From Novosphingobium sp. (lineage in GTDB: Bacteria > Pseudomonadota > Alphaproteobacteria > Sphingomonadales > Sphingomonadaceae), in the NCBI GenBank assembly GCA_017744735.1, contig JAGIAR010000001.1, positions 186,001-250,000 of the forward strand: a stretch of DNA of 64,000 nt, read 5' to 3'. A model generated the notes under the pieces. That model searched no databases, was not told where the DNA came from, and saw only the letters and a list, made by a program, of their open reading frames with translations. The position numbers were made by a program, and so were the translations under genes. Position 1 is the stretch's first letter. Each line of letters opens with the position of its first letter. This document shows positions 1 to 8,743 of this stretch, in pieces.

Positions 1-190
1 TGGAAGCGCGCAGTTCCTGTTCGATCACCTCGTCGAAGGTCTCGCCCGAATGCAGCGCGGCGTCCCACCACACGGTGAGCCCTTCCTGCGCGAAGGCTTC
101 GGCGAACCGCCGGGCCATGCCTTCGTCCTCGCGCGCATAGGAAATGAAGACGTCCGGTCCGTGCAACTGCGGGTCCACCCTTACCATCAT
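1..190 (-). CDS. TIR-domain protein, N-terminal fragment (cut by the window edge)
   Basis: This gene reads leftwards out of the window, and about 63 codons are visible from an ATGATG start at 190. The translation contains DVFISYAREDEG followed by an amphipathic helix and LTVWWDAALHSGE, the typical first beta strand, helix and BB-loop region of bacterial TIR_2 domains. TIR domains act in protein-protein signalling or as NAD-cleaving enzymes. The catalytic glutamate region and any C-terminal effector part (TPR or cyclase modules are common in this family) lie outside the window, so the function cannot be decided. The ribosome-binding site is weak. It is oriented like the PP2C gene to its right, 163 bases away, so the two may belong to one signalling locus. 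The family call is firm; the role is unknown. Confidence 0.75.
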   Translation of the reverse strand, partial: MMVRVDPQLHGPDVFISYAREDEGMARRFAEAFAQEGLTVWWDAALHSGETFDEVIEQELRAS

Positions 191-353
191 GGGATCTGCT
201 TGCTCGTTCCGCACATCGCCGCCCCCCGATCCCGCAGGTGACGGCTGTGCGACCAGACATCGTTGAAGCGGGCGCGACTCATCGGAGCGCCGCGCGCCGG
301 TTGGCTAGGAAAAATATCGCACACCCATCTATTCGCAAGCGCAAAACAAATCC

Positions 354-1067
354 TTACTGAACCCGCACGATCACGAAGGACACGTTGTCCGGCGCCCCGC
401 GCTCGAGCACCTTAGCCAGCAGCGCGTCCGCCGCATCCTCGATCGGCTTCGAATAGAGCGCCGCAAGAATCTCGATCTGGCTGACCAGCCGGGTCAGCCC
501 ATCGCTGCCGAGCACGAAGATGTCGCCGTGGAACGCGACCCCGCCGACCGTATCGACCTTGAGTTCCTCCGCGGCGCCGACCGCCCGGGTGATGACGTTG
601 GCGTTGGGATGGCTCTCGGCATCTTCGGGCTCGAGCATCTTGGCCGCGATCAGATCCTGCACCAGGCTGTGATCGCGGGTGATCTGCACGATCCCGCCGT
701 CGCGGATGCGATAGGCGCGGCTGTCGCCGGCCCAGAAGCAGCGGTATTGGCCGTCGCCGATCGACAGGCCGACCACGGTGCTGCCGATGGTCTTGTGCTC
801 GATGCCCTCATGGCCGAGATCGATCAGTTCCTGGTTCACGCGGGTGAGCGCCTTGACCGCCAGCCCGGCCTGCTGTTCGGGATGCTGGCCGTCCGGCAGC
901 TCGGACAGCGCTTCGACCACCTTGGCGCTGGCGACTTCGCCCGCCTCGTGCCCGCCCATGCCGTCGGCCACAGCCCACAGTGCCTTGTCCGGAAGACCGA
1001 GCACGGAGTCCTCGTTGAGCTTGCGCTTGAGCCCCACATGGGTCCGGATCGCGCAGTCGAAACCCAT
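354..1067 (-). CDS. PP2C-family serine/threonine protein phosphatase
   Basis: A 237-residue cytosolic phosphatase of the bacterial Stp1/PppA type, which removes phosphate from Ser/Thr residues using two metal ions. The metal-binding motifs are in order: R-x(n)-NED at residues 18-20, DGMGGHEAG at 35-43, GDSRAYR in the middle, GSDGLTRLV, and the C-terminal DNVSFVIVRV. No membrane segment or signal peptide is seen, and the length is normal for a bare PP2C domain. It is divergent from the Ser/Thr kinase gene that starts 100 bases away, so the two probably form an antagonistic kinase-phosphatase pair, as in the PpkA/PppA systems of type VI secretion. No secretion genes are visible here, so the target pathway is open. 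Confidence 0.93.
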   Translation of the reverse strand: MGFDCAIRTHVGLKRKLNEDSVLGLPDKALWAVADGMGGHEAGEVASAKVVEALSELPDGQHPEQQAGLAVKALTRVNQELIDLGHEGIEHKTIGSTVVGLSIGDGQYRCFWAGDSRAYRIRDGGIVQITRDHSLVQDLIAAKMLEPEDAESHPNANVITRAVGAAEELKVDTVGGVAFHGDIFVLGSDGLTRLVSQIEILAALYSKPIEDAADALLAKVLERGAPDNVSFVIVRVQ

Positions 1068-1167
1068 TACGTTTTCCTTACTCGAGACTGACCTAAACGC
1101 TGGATATTTCCAATGGATCGTGCCAGTTCGCTCGCACGGGAATTACCTACAACACGGAACGTCGGGA

Positions 1168-3459
1168 ATGAGCAAGGCTTATAGCAACAAGGCGCTTCCG
1201 CCGGGTACCATCCTGCGCGAATGGCGTCTCGAAAGCGTGCTGGGGGTTGGCGGCTTCGGGATCGTCTACAAGGGCCGTGGAATCTATTTCGACGAGCTCG
1301 TTGCGATCAAGGAATATTTCCCGAGTTCGATTTCCGAGCGCGACGAAGATGCCACCGTCGTGCCGATCGATTCCGACGCGGAAGAAGTCCACGCCCTGGG
1401 CCTCAAGAAGTTCGTCGAGGAAGCCAAGCTCCTGTGGAACCTCTCCACCCCGAGCCGCCATCCGAACATCGTCAGCGTGCGCTCGCTGTTCGAAATCCAC
1501 GGCACCGCCTACATGGTGATGGATTTCGAAGACGGCATGTCGCTCTCAAAGCTGATCAAGAGCGGCCACAAGTTCACCGAGCAGGAACTGGGCGGGCTGA
1601 TCCGCCCGATCGCCGAGGGGCTCGAACGCGCGCACCGCGTGGGCGTGCTCCACCGCGACATCAAGCCGCCGAACATCCTGGTCAACGACGACGGGCGCTC
1701 GGTGCTGATCGATTTCGGTTCGGCCCGGTTCGAAAGCGGGGAAGCGACCAGCACCAAGGTCACCTTCCACACCCCGCCATACGCGGCGATCGAACAATAT
1801 GTGAAGACCTACGACCAGGGTCCGTGGACCGACATCTACGCGCTCGGCGTGGTGCTCTACGAGTGCATCACCGGCGAAAAGCCGCCCGAAGTCCTCGAGC
1901 GGATGCACGCGGGCCTCGGCACGCCGCTGGCCGACGGCGAATGGCCCGGTTTCAGCAAGCCGTTCCTCGCCGCGGTGGATGCGGCGATGACGATCAAGCC
2001 GGCCGACCGCCCGCAGTCGATCTCCAAATGGCTCGAGCTGTTCGACAAGGCCGATGTGCCGGTCGCGGCACCGGCGCCGGAGGAGGTCGACGACGAGGCG
2101 ACCCGGATCGCCGATTTCAAGACCAATGCCGAGGACTTCGTGCCGGTCGCCCCGCCCCCGCCCGGCGTCGAGAAGCACGAGAAGGTCGAGACCGCGGTTC
2201 CGAACGATCCCAAGGAAGCGGAATTCAAGCGCGCGGGCGAGGACACCAGCACCGCCAAGAAGGCGGCCAGCGTGCCCGAAGCAGCGGCCGCGGCGGCCGC
2301 CGCCAAGCCCGCGAAAGCCGCGAAGCCCGAAAAGGCGCCCAAGCCGGCCGCCGCTCCGGGAACACCCGGGGCGAAGAAGTCCAACGCACCGCTGATCGGC
2401 GGCGCGGCGGTTGCGCTGATCGTTCTTGCCGGCGGCGGCTGGTATTTCATGCACGGTTCGGGCGCCAAGCCCGACCAGGCGATGCTCTCCGAACCGAACC
2501 CGGCGGCAGCTGGCGCCGTTCCGCCGGTCCAGCAGGTCGATATCGCCGAGGCCGGCGGGGTTGCCGCGGCGGTCACCGCCCTCGCCACCGATGCGCAGAA
2601 TGCCGGCGCCCCGGCCGGAGCGATCAAGGCCCTGACCGATGCCGGCCCGGCGCTGACCAAGCTCGAGGCCGAGAAGAAGGCGGCCGGCGGCGATGCCGTA
2701 AAAGCCAAGGCCAAGGACGACGAGATGGGCCAGATCGCCCGCGCGGCGAGTGCCAAGTTCGCCGGCGCGCTGGTGAGCGAAGCCGACGCCCGCGGCCGCA
2801 AGCTCACCGGCGCGCTGGCCTGGGCCAATCCGCGCAACCCGGGCGCCTCTGCCGGCAAGTCGGCCGCGCAGCAGAATGCCGCACGGGCGATCCGCACCGC
2901 GCTTTCGGCGTTGCGCAGCGCCGCCACGAGCGCCGGCACCGCAACCGACACCGCCCAGTCGTTGACCTTCGCCCGCCAGGCCCTGGCCCAGCGCGCGAGC
3001 TACAACGCGCTGGTCGCACGCGCCGGCACGATAAAGGACAGTGCCGCGGCAGCGGTCGGTGAAACCGCGGTTACCCCCGATTCCGGCGTCACCGCCGGTC
3101 CGGCGGCTGCCCCGACCCAGGCCGAGAAGGCTGCCCCGCAGGCCGAAGCCCCGCGCGCCGGCAGCGGGGAGCCGGCGACGGACAGCCAGAAGCGCAGCCT
3201 CAAGTCGGTGGTCGACAGCGCGAAGGAAGTCTCCAAGCAGGTGATCGCGCTGGGCAGCCGCGGGTCGGGCTCGAACGCAGCCGTGCTGCAGAACAACGCC
3301 AACAACGCGCGCAAATATAACGACTATCTCGATACGCTGTCGAATTCGATGCGCGGATCGCGGACCAAGGCCGAGGCCGATGACCTGATCGCCAACGCCA
3401 ACCGCACCCGCGCCTTCCTGAACCAGATGCTGGCGGAATCGAAGGCGGCGCTGAAGTAA
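1168..3459 (+). CDS. Membrane-anchored serine/threonine protein kinase
   Basis: A 763-residue Hanks-type kinase. The glycine loop GVGGFGIVYKG is at 26-36, the ATP-binding lysine is K48 in VAIKEYFP, the catalytic loop HRDIKPPNIL starts at 162 and DFG is at 182-184, so the active site is complete. After the kinase domain comes a linker rich in Ala, Lys and Pro, then one membrane helix at about 409-430. An Ala-rich, probably periplasmic C-terminal region of about 330 residues has no domain I recognise. The ATG at 1168 was chosen because the kinase fold begins about 20 residues later; in-frame upstream ATGs lie inside the antisense of the phosphatase gene. It is divergent from the PP2C gene, which is its likely counter-enzyme. 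The extracytoplasmic part probably senses a signal. Confidence 0.93.
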   Translation: MSKAYSNKALPPGTILREWRLESVLGVGGFGIVYKGRGIYFDELVAIKEYFPSSISERDEDATVVPIDSDAEEVHALGLKKFVEEAKLLWNLSTPSRHPNIVSVRSLFEIHGTAYMVMDFEDGMSLSKLIKSGHKFTEQELGGLIRPIAEGLERAHRVGVLHRDIKPPNILVNDDGRSVLIDFGSARFESGEATSTKVTFHTPPYAAIEQYVKTYDQGPWTDIYALGVVLYECITGEKPPEVLERMHAGLGTPLADGEWPGFSKPFLAAVDAAMTIKPADRPQSISKWLELFDKADVPVAAPAPEEVDDEATRIADFKTNAEDFVPVAPPPPGVEKHEKVETAVPNDPKEAEFKRAGEDTSTAKKAASVPEAAAAAAAAKPAKAAKPEKAPKPAAAPGTPGAKKSNAPLIGGAAVALIVLAGGGWYFMHGSGAKPDQAMLSEPNPAAAGAVPPVQQVDIAEAGGVAAAVTALATDAQNAGAPAGAIKALTDAGPALTKLEAEKKAAGGDAVKAKAKDDEMGQIARAASAKFAGALVSEADARGRKLTGALAWANPRNPGASAGKSAAQQNAARAIRTALSALRSAATSAGTATDTAQSLTFARQALAQRASYNALVARAGTIKDSAAAAVGETAVTPDSGVTAGPAAAPTQAEKAAPQAEAPRAGSGEPATDSQKRSLKSVVDSAKEVSKQVIALGSRGSGSNAAVLQNNANNARKYNDYLDTLSNSMRGSRTKAEADDLIANANRTRAFLNQMLAESKAALK

Positions 3460-3463
3460 GTCT

Positions 3464-3489
3464 ATCCTCTCCCCGCAAGGGGAGAGGAT
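3464..3489. terminator. Hairpin between convergent genes
   Basis: A perfect 11-base-pair inverted repeat (ATCCTCTCCCC and its complement) closes on a GCAA tetraloop. It sits between the stop codons of the convergent kinase gene (3459) and the duplicated SnoaL-like gene (3496). No clear T-run follows on either side, so it may terminate weakly in both directions or only protect the 3' ends. Confidence 0.55.
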
Positions 3490-3495
3490 TACGGA

Positions 3496-5283
3496 TCAGT
3501 CGTGCGGTTTCATCCCGTAGGGCAGTTCGGAGGTCCAGGCCTGGACCTGCTGCACCTTGCCGCCGACGAAATGGAACAGCTCGGTCACCTGCAGCGTGCG
3601 CGGATAGGTCTTGTCCACGTCGGTCGCCGCCGGGAAATCCTCGAAGGTGCGATAGACCACCAGGCCCCGCTCCTCGTCCACCGCGAGCACTTCGCGGTCG
3701 CGGATCCGTTCGACCGATTTCAGCGCGGGGTTGCCGAAGGCCGGCGCGCAGGCGCCGACATCGAGCCCGTTGACCAGCCAGTGGCAATCCGCCCCGATGC
3801 CGCCGGGGGCGCTGGAGGCGTGGTCGTTCATCGCCTTGTAGAAGGCTTCGGCGCCGGCGATCATCGCCTTGCGCGTGGTCCGCTGGCCCGCCGGCAGCAC
3901 GTCGAAGCTGGGGGCGCTCGCCGGCTCGACATAGGGCTGGCCGTATTCCTTGCGCCGGATCAGCGCCTCGATCCCGCCTACGCGGTCGCCCGCGGCGTTG
4001 ATCGTGAAGCTCGCCCAGGCCGGCTGGCCATGTTCCTCGATCCGCCCGATCCACACCGCCTTGCCGGTCGAGGCATCGGCGACCACCAGCGGGTGTTGAT
4101 CGACCGCGGTCACGGTCGCCCAGATGCCCTCGCCCACGCGGATGCCGACGCTGTTCTCGGCATAGCCGACCGCGCTTGCCCAGGGCACCGACTTCCAGGT
4201 GTTGTTCACCATGCCGGTAGCGACCTCGTGGGCCATCGTGCCCAGGCATACCGTGTCGCAGGCCTTGGGATCGACCTTGTACTTCGGCGGCTGCGAGCCC
4301 GGACCCCAGAACGGATTGTGCATGAAATAGGGGACGTAGGTGAACACTGCCTCGATCTTCTGGACCTGCGCATCCTTGATCCGGAACGCCTCGAGCAGGG
4401 TGATCGAGTTCGGCCATTTGAGCGCGGTCTTCATCTCGCGCCCGTCGGTCAGCTTGTAGTGGTCGAACTCGTTGGCGTGATCGAAGAACCCACTCGCCAC
4501 CGCGACCCCGCGTTCGGTATCGATGATCGAGAAGTGGCGGCGGACCCGCTTGTTGATCCGGTAGATCCCGAGCTTGAACTGGTTCTCGCAGCCCGAAGCG
4601 ATCGCGGCTGCATTGCCGCCTGCACCCGCCGGGGGAGGCGCGGTGGTGCTGATCCCGTTCTCGAGCCGCGAACAATCGTCGGCGAAATGGGTGTTCACCT
4701 GCCCGTCGTTGAGCTCGACCGTGTCGAAATAGCCGTCGGCGATCGCCAGCATCCGCTCGCGCGGGCGGCGCTGGTCTTCGGGCAGGATCGCGTTGAACTC
4801 GGGATCGTGGACCATCTTGGTCACATCGCCGAACGGCGCGGGCAGCGCGGTCTTGCGGTGAACCACGCTCTCGATCTCGTCGATCCGGCCGTCCTTCACA
4901 TGGATGCGCACCGCATAGATCGCCGGCTTTCCGTTCTCGCGCACCGAGCCGAACCAGGCGGCGTTGCCGGTGACCGGGTCGGCGGCCTCCAGCCCGGTCG
5001 CATCGACCGCGGTGACCGTGCGCCACAGCCCCTCGCCGAGCTTGAGATCGACGTTGTTCTCGGTGAAGTGCACATGATCGGCCAGCTTGAGCTTCGCCGG
5101 ATCGCGCTCGGCCAGCGCCTTCATGTGCTCTTCGAGTGCCTGGATCAGGCACGGGCGCTCGCACGAGGTGTCGCGCACCGCGCTTGTCTCGCCCGCGGCC
5201 TGGGCGAAGGCCGGGGCGGCCGAAACGAAAGCCGCGGAAGCCGCCAGGGCTGCCAGCATGGTCCGGTGGAAACGCATCCTCAT
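3496..5283 (-). CDS. Exported protein of unknown function with an internal duplication (SnoaL/NTF2-like context)
   Basis: A 595-residue protein with a Sec signal peptide ending near APAFAQ, so it is predicted to be periplasmic. The sequence contains two related halves. The first has NNVDLKLGEGLWRTVTAVD followed by a beta-rich stretch ending in VVHRKTA; the second, about 300 residues later, has NSVGIRVGEGIWATVTAVD and ends in ALIRRKEYG. Both halves carry a region rich in small alpha-plus-beta elements of the kind seen in SnoaL/NTF2 folds, but I see no certain catalytic residues. The start at 5283 is preceded by GAGGGAGAG; the ATG six bases further in is an alternative. It lies 106 bases downstream of a PQQ alcohol dehydrogenase on the same strand, with a hairpin between them, and is probably co-expressed with it. 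Function unknown. Confidence 0.8.
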   Translation of the reverse strand: MRMRFHRTMLAALAASAAFVSAAPAFAQAAGETSAVRDTSCERPCLIQALEEHMKALAERDPAKLKLADHVHFTENNVDLKLGEGLWRTVTAVDATGLEAADPVTGNAAWFGSVRENGKPAIYAVRIHVKDGRIDEIESVVHRKTALPAPFGDVTKMVHDPEFNAILPEDQRRPRERMLAIADGYFDTVELNDGQVNTHFADDCSRLENGISTTAPPPAGAGGNAAAIASGCENQFKLGIYRINKRVRRHFSIIDTERGVAVASGFFDHANEFDHYKLTDGREMKTALKWPNSITLLEAFRIKDAQVQKIEAVFTYVPYFMHNPFWGPGSQPPKYKVDPKACDTVCLGTMAHEVATGMVNNTWKSVPWASAVGYAENSVGIRVGEGIWATVTAVDQHPLVVADASTGKAVWIGRIEEHGQPAWASFTINAAGDRVGGIEALIRRKEYGQPYVEPASAPSFDVLPAGQRTTRKAMIAGAEAFYKAMNDHASSAPGGIGADCHWLVNGLDVGACAPAFGNPALKSVERIRDREVLAVDEERGLVVYRTFEDFPAATDVDKTYPRTLQVTELFHFVGGKVQQVQAWTSELPYGMKPHD

Positions 5284-5315
5284 TCTCTCCCTCATCCGCA
5301 ACATGCCCACCCCCT

Positions 5316-5343
5316 GCACCCCTCCCGCAAGCGGGAGGGGTGC
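5316..5343. repeat. Perfect 13-bp hairpin between dehydrogenase and downstream gene
   Basis: GCACCCCTCCCGC, two bases, then its exact complement. It lies between the stop of the PQQ dehydrogenase (5390) and the start of the next gene on the same strand (5283). It could lower read-through or stabilise the upstream mRNA. CCCTCCCGC-type hairpins are a common dispersed form in GC-rich genomes. Confidence 0.6.
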
Positions 5344-5389
5344 GAGACTTGGCCGCGTCAGCGGTCTAGTCGCAGCGGGGTGGGTCCGC

Positions 5390-7537
5390 TTATTTCCCCT
5401 TCGCCGAAGCGTCGGCGTAATCTTCGTTCGCCCGCGCGATCAGATACTGGTGGATCGCCTCGACGTCCTCGGGCTTGAGCACGTCGGCGAAGCCGACCAT
5501 GCCCTTCTCGCGATAGATGCCCTTGAGCACGATGTCGTTGAAGGCATCGTGGGTCTCCTTGGTCATCCAGCGCAGATCCTTGACCCCGCCGATCGCGTCC
5601 TCGCCGTGGCAGCGCACGCAGGTCTGCTGGTAGAGCTCGCGCCCGCGGCTGACGACCGATTCCGGCGCACGCAGCGGCGGCGGCGCAGGCAAGGCCGATG
5701 GCGGCGGCAGCGGCGGCAGGGCTACTCCCTTCGCGTCGAGCTTGAACACCATCAGCTTGGCGGTGCCGGTGCGGAACGGGCCGTTCTTGGTGAGGTTGTA
5801 GACCGGCGAACCGCCCCAGCCGGCGTTGATCGCGATATATTGCTCGCCGTCGATCGTGTAGGTGATCGGCCCGGCGACCGGCGCCTGGTCGATGTTCATC
5901 TCCCACAGTTTGGCCCCGGTATCGGCGCGATAGATCGCCAGCGTCTTGTTGATCGTGCCCTGGATCAGAAGGTTTCCGGCAGTCGACAGCACCCCGCCCG
6001 ATCCCGGCATGCCGTAGTCGACCCGCCACTTCTCGGTCTGGGTCTTCGGATCCCATGCGAGCAGGTAGCCCTTCTCGGCCGCGACCGCCTCGGCCTGCAG
6101 TTTCGCCCGCAGCTCGGGCTCGTTGCCGTAGGCCTGGCCGGTGTTGTTCGCACCCTTGCGGTAGACGTATTTGCCGTCCTCCGCCCGGGCATAGACCGAG
6201 CCCTGCTCCTGTGCCGAGAAGTACATCAGCCCGGTGAGCGGCGAATAGCTCATCGGATGCCAGGTGTGCCCCGCCATCCAGCTCGGCGACATCAGATGCG
6301 GCGTGGTGGTGTTGTGCGCGGTCGGGAGCACGATCGGGCGGCCGTTGGCGTCGATCCCGCTGGCCCAGGTGTTGACCGAGACATAGCTCTTGCCGCTGAT
6401 CAACTCGCCGGTGACCCGGTCGATCACGTAGAAGAAGCCGTTCTTCGGCGCCTGCATCGCGACCTTGCGCAATTTTCCGTCGATCACGATGTCGGCCAGC
6501 ACGATCGGCTGGGTGCAGGTGAAGTCCCAATCCTCTTCGGGCACCATCTGGTAGTGCCACTTGTACTGGCCGGTCTTGGCGTCGACCGCGACCATCGAGC
6601 AGAGGAAGAGGTTGTCGCCCTTGTCCTGGCTGCGGAAGTGCCACATGTGCGGCGATCCGTTGCCGGTGCCGATATAGACCGTGTCGAGGTCCGGATCGTA
6701 GGCGAAGCTGTCCCACGCATTGCCGCCGCCGCCAGCCGCGACGTCCCAGAAATTGCCGGTCCAGGTCGGCTGGGCGATTGTCATCGCGCTGTCCGAGGCT
6801 TCGCCGTCGGGGCCCTTCGCCGGATCGGTGGGCACGATGTAGAACTTCCACACCTTCTTGCCGGTCTCCGCATCCCACGCGGTGACGAAGCCGCGCGAGC
6901 CGTAATCCGCGCCGCCGTTGCCGATCACGACCTTGCCGTCATAGACCCGCGGCGCGCCGGTGATCGAATATTCGTGGCCCGGCGGGAAGGTCTGGGCGGT
7001 CCAGATCTCGTGCCCGTCCTTGGCGTCGATCGCGATCAGCCGCCCGTCGAGCGCGCCGATGTAGATCTTGCCCTTCCACGCCGCGATGCCGCGCGCGGAG
7101 GGGCCGCAGCAGGCCAGCCGCGCCCATTCGGGGCCGACCTTAGGATCGTATTTCCACAGCACCTTGCCGGTCTTGCCGTCATAGGCGGTCACGACGTCGT
7201 AGATGCTCTCGTTGTAGAGCACGCCGTCGATTTCCAGCGGGCTCGCCTGCACGCCGCGGTAGGTCTCGAGATCGGCGTACCACGCCAGGCCCAGGCGCTG
7301 GACGTTCTTGTCGTTGATCAGGGTCAGCGGCGAAAAGCGCTGCTCGTCCCAGGTGCGGCTGTAGCTCTGCCAGTCGCCGACGCTGGCCGGCGCATCGGCA
7401 TGGCGCATCGTCTCGCCGGTAACCTCCGCCGGCCCCGCGCTCGCCGCGACGCAACTGGCGAACAGACTCAGCGATGCAAGCGCGGCGATCAGGCGCGAGG
7501 CGCCCCTGGTGAAAGTCCTGAACATCCTCGATCCCAT
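5390..7537 (-). CDS. PQQ-dependent alcohol dehydrogenase with C-terminal cytochrome c (quinohaemoprotein, type II)
   Basis: A 715-residue exported enzyme that oxidises an alcohol in the periplasm and passes electrons from PQQ to a fused c-type haem. It has an N-terminal signal segment (about 1-35; LFASC could be a weak lipobox) and eight-bladed propeller repeats such as WDPKTQTEKWRVDYG. The vicinal disulfide of PQQ enzymes is ACCGP near residue 143, and the metal and PQQ region includes DGEASD and GTGNGSP. The catalytic aspartate is in EEDWDFTCT, and the haem motif CVRCH is near 640. The residue two after the catalytic aspartate is Thr, not Asp, so the lanthanide signature is absent and calcium is expected. 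It shares layout and many motifs with the dehydrogenase at 10972. It leads a leftward operon divergent from the SMP-30-like gene. Substrate unknown. Confidence 0.93.
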   Translation of the reverse strand: MGSRMFRTFTRGASRLIAALASLSLFASCVAASAGPAEVTGETMRHADAPASVGDWQSYSRTWDEQRFSPLTLINDKNVQRLGLAWYADLETYRGVQASPLEIDGVLYNESIYDVVTAYDGKTGKVLWKYDPKVGPEWARLACCGPSARGIAAWKGKIYIGALDGRLIAIDAKDGHEIWTAQTFPPGHEYSITGAPRVYDGKVVIGNGGADYGSRGFVTAWDAETGKKVWKFYIVPTDPAKGPDGEASDSAMTIAQPTWTGNFWDVAAGGGGNAWDSFAYDPDLDTVYIGTGNGSPHMWHFRSQDKGDNLFLCSMVAVDAKTGQYKWHYQMVPEEDWDFTCTQPIVLADIVIDGKLRKVAMQAPKNGFFYVIDRVTGELISGKSYVSVNTWASGIDANGRPIVLPTAHNTTTPHLMSPSWMAGHTWHPMSYSPLTGLMYFSAQEQGSVYARAEDGKYVYRKGANNTGQAYGNEPELRAKLQAEAVAAEKGYLLAWDPKTQTEKWRVDYGMPGSGGVLSTAGNLLIQGTINKTLAIYRADTGAKLWEMNIDQAPVAGPITYTIDGEQYIAINAGWGGSPVYNLTKNGPFRTGTAKLMVFKLDAKGVALPPLPPPSALPAPPPLRAPESVVSRGRELYQQTCVRCHGEDAIGGVKDLRWMTKETHDAFNDIVLKGIYREKGMVGFADVLKPEDVEAIHQYLIARANEDYADASAKGK

Positions 7538-7801
7538 CTTGTCCGCCCGGCCGGGGGCTTGCGTGGTTTGCCATGTCTCGCGCGAAAGGGAAGCCTCGAT
7601 CCGGCGATGCAGCGCCATGGTACCGGGCCAGGCTTCCGCCGCAAAGGGTCCGGCTGGTCCGATGTGGAACAAAGACTTGACCCAGTTGCGCATCGGCCGC
7701 CCCAGCCGGATGCGCGCCGGCATTTGCCCCTTCCCTCGGGCGGCTCGGCGTATATGGTGCCGCCAAACCGCCCGAATGGGCGAGGAGAGAGGAACACGAT
7801 T

Positions 7802-8743
7802 ATGCGACGCGGCGCGATCATCGCGGCCCTTGTGCTGAGCGGCTGCATTACGGCGGGCGCGCCGGCCCAGGCCGACATTCCGATCGACGGTGCGCGGGTC
7901 TTTCCCGAAAGCCTCACCATGGACAGCGCCGGAAATCTCTACAACAGCAGCTCCCTTGGCACGATCTACCGCACCGTTCCGGGCGGTACCAAGGCCGAGC
8001 CGTGGATCGTGCCCAATGCCGAGAACGGGCTGACCTCGCTGTTCGGCGTGCTGGCGGACGAGCGCCACGGCGTGCTGTGGGCCTGCAACAATCCGGGCTT
8101 CGGCGGCCCGCCGGCGCCGGGCGCGGTGTCGAGCGTCAAGGCCTTCGATCTCAAGACCGGCGCCTACAAGGCCAGCTATGCATTCCCCGCAGGCAAGCCG
8201 GCCGCCTGCAACGACATCGCGGTGGCGAAGGACGGCGCGGTGTGGGCGAACGACACCTCTGCCGGGCGGTTGTTCTATCTCCCCGAGGGCGGCAATGCGC
8301 TGGTGCTGTTTGCCGAGGGCCCCGAACTGGTCGGGGTGGACGGCACCGCCTTCGCCGAAGACGGCACGCTCTATATCAACAACGTGCGCAAGAACCTGTT
8401 TCAGCGGGTCGATCGCAAGCCCGACGGATCCTATGCCGGGCTGACCGACCTGAAACTGAACGACACGCTCAACGGGCCGGACGGCTTGCGCCCGCTGGGC
8501 GGCAACCGCTTCCTCCAGGCCGAAGGACCCGGCGGGCGGATCGCGCTGATCGAGGTGCATGGCGACAGCGCCACCGTGACTCCGGTCAAGACCGGGCTTG
8601 AGTCCTCGCCCTCGATCGCGTGGATCGGCCGGACCGGCTACGCCACCGAAGGCAAGATCGCCTATTTGTTCGACCCGGCGCTGAAGGACAAGGATCCCGG
8701 CACCTTCTACATCCGCAGCTTCCCGCTGCCGGACGGGCTGTGA
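7802..8743 (+). CDS. SMP-30/gluconolactonase-like beta-propeller lipoprotein
   Basis: A 313-residue protein with a textbook lipobox, LVLSGC at residues 10-15, so it is predicted to be an outer- or inner-membrane-anchored periplasmic lipoprotein. The rest reads as a six-bladed propeller of the SMP-30/LRE type with repeated blade motifs (DSAGNLYNSS, AKDGAVWAND, AEDGTLYINN). Such proteins are often lactonases, but the metal ligands cannot be assigned with confidence. The start has a strong ribosome-binding site (GGAGAGAGGA). It is the first gene of a rightward operon; its stop overlaps the GTG start of the next gene by four bases. Hydrolysis of a lactone made by the nearby PQQ dehydrogenases is a reasonable but untested idea. 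Confidence 0.82.
   Translation: MRRGAIIAALVLSGCITAGAPAQADIPIDGARVFPESLTMDSAGNLYNSSSLGTIYRTVPGGTKAEPWIVPNAENGLTSLFGVLADERHGVLWACNNPGFGGPPAPGAVSSVKAFDLKTGAYKASYAFPAGKPAACNDIAVAKDGAVWANDTSAGRLFYLPEGGNALVLFAEGPELVGVDGTAFAEDGTLYINNVRKNLFQRVDRKPDGSYAGLTDLKLNDTLNGPDGLRPLGGNRFLQAEGPGGRIALIEVHGDSATVTPVKTGLESSPSIAWIGRTGYATEGKIAYLFDPALKDKDPGTFYIRSFPLPDGL

Noticed and set aside
778-1167. Upstream in-frame extension of the Ser/Thr kinase
   Set aside because: The extension lies on the antisense of the phosphatase gene and has no kinase or signal features; the start at 1168 fits the family.
5087-8743. Very long open frames antisense to the PQQ dehydrogenase and in many other places
   Set aside because: High GC content leaves few stop codons in the antisense frames. 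The translations are rich in Arg, Ala and Gly, lack domains, and lie opposite genes with clear motifs.
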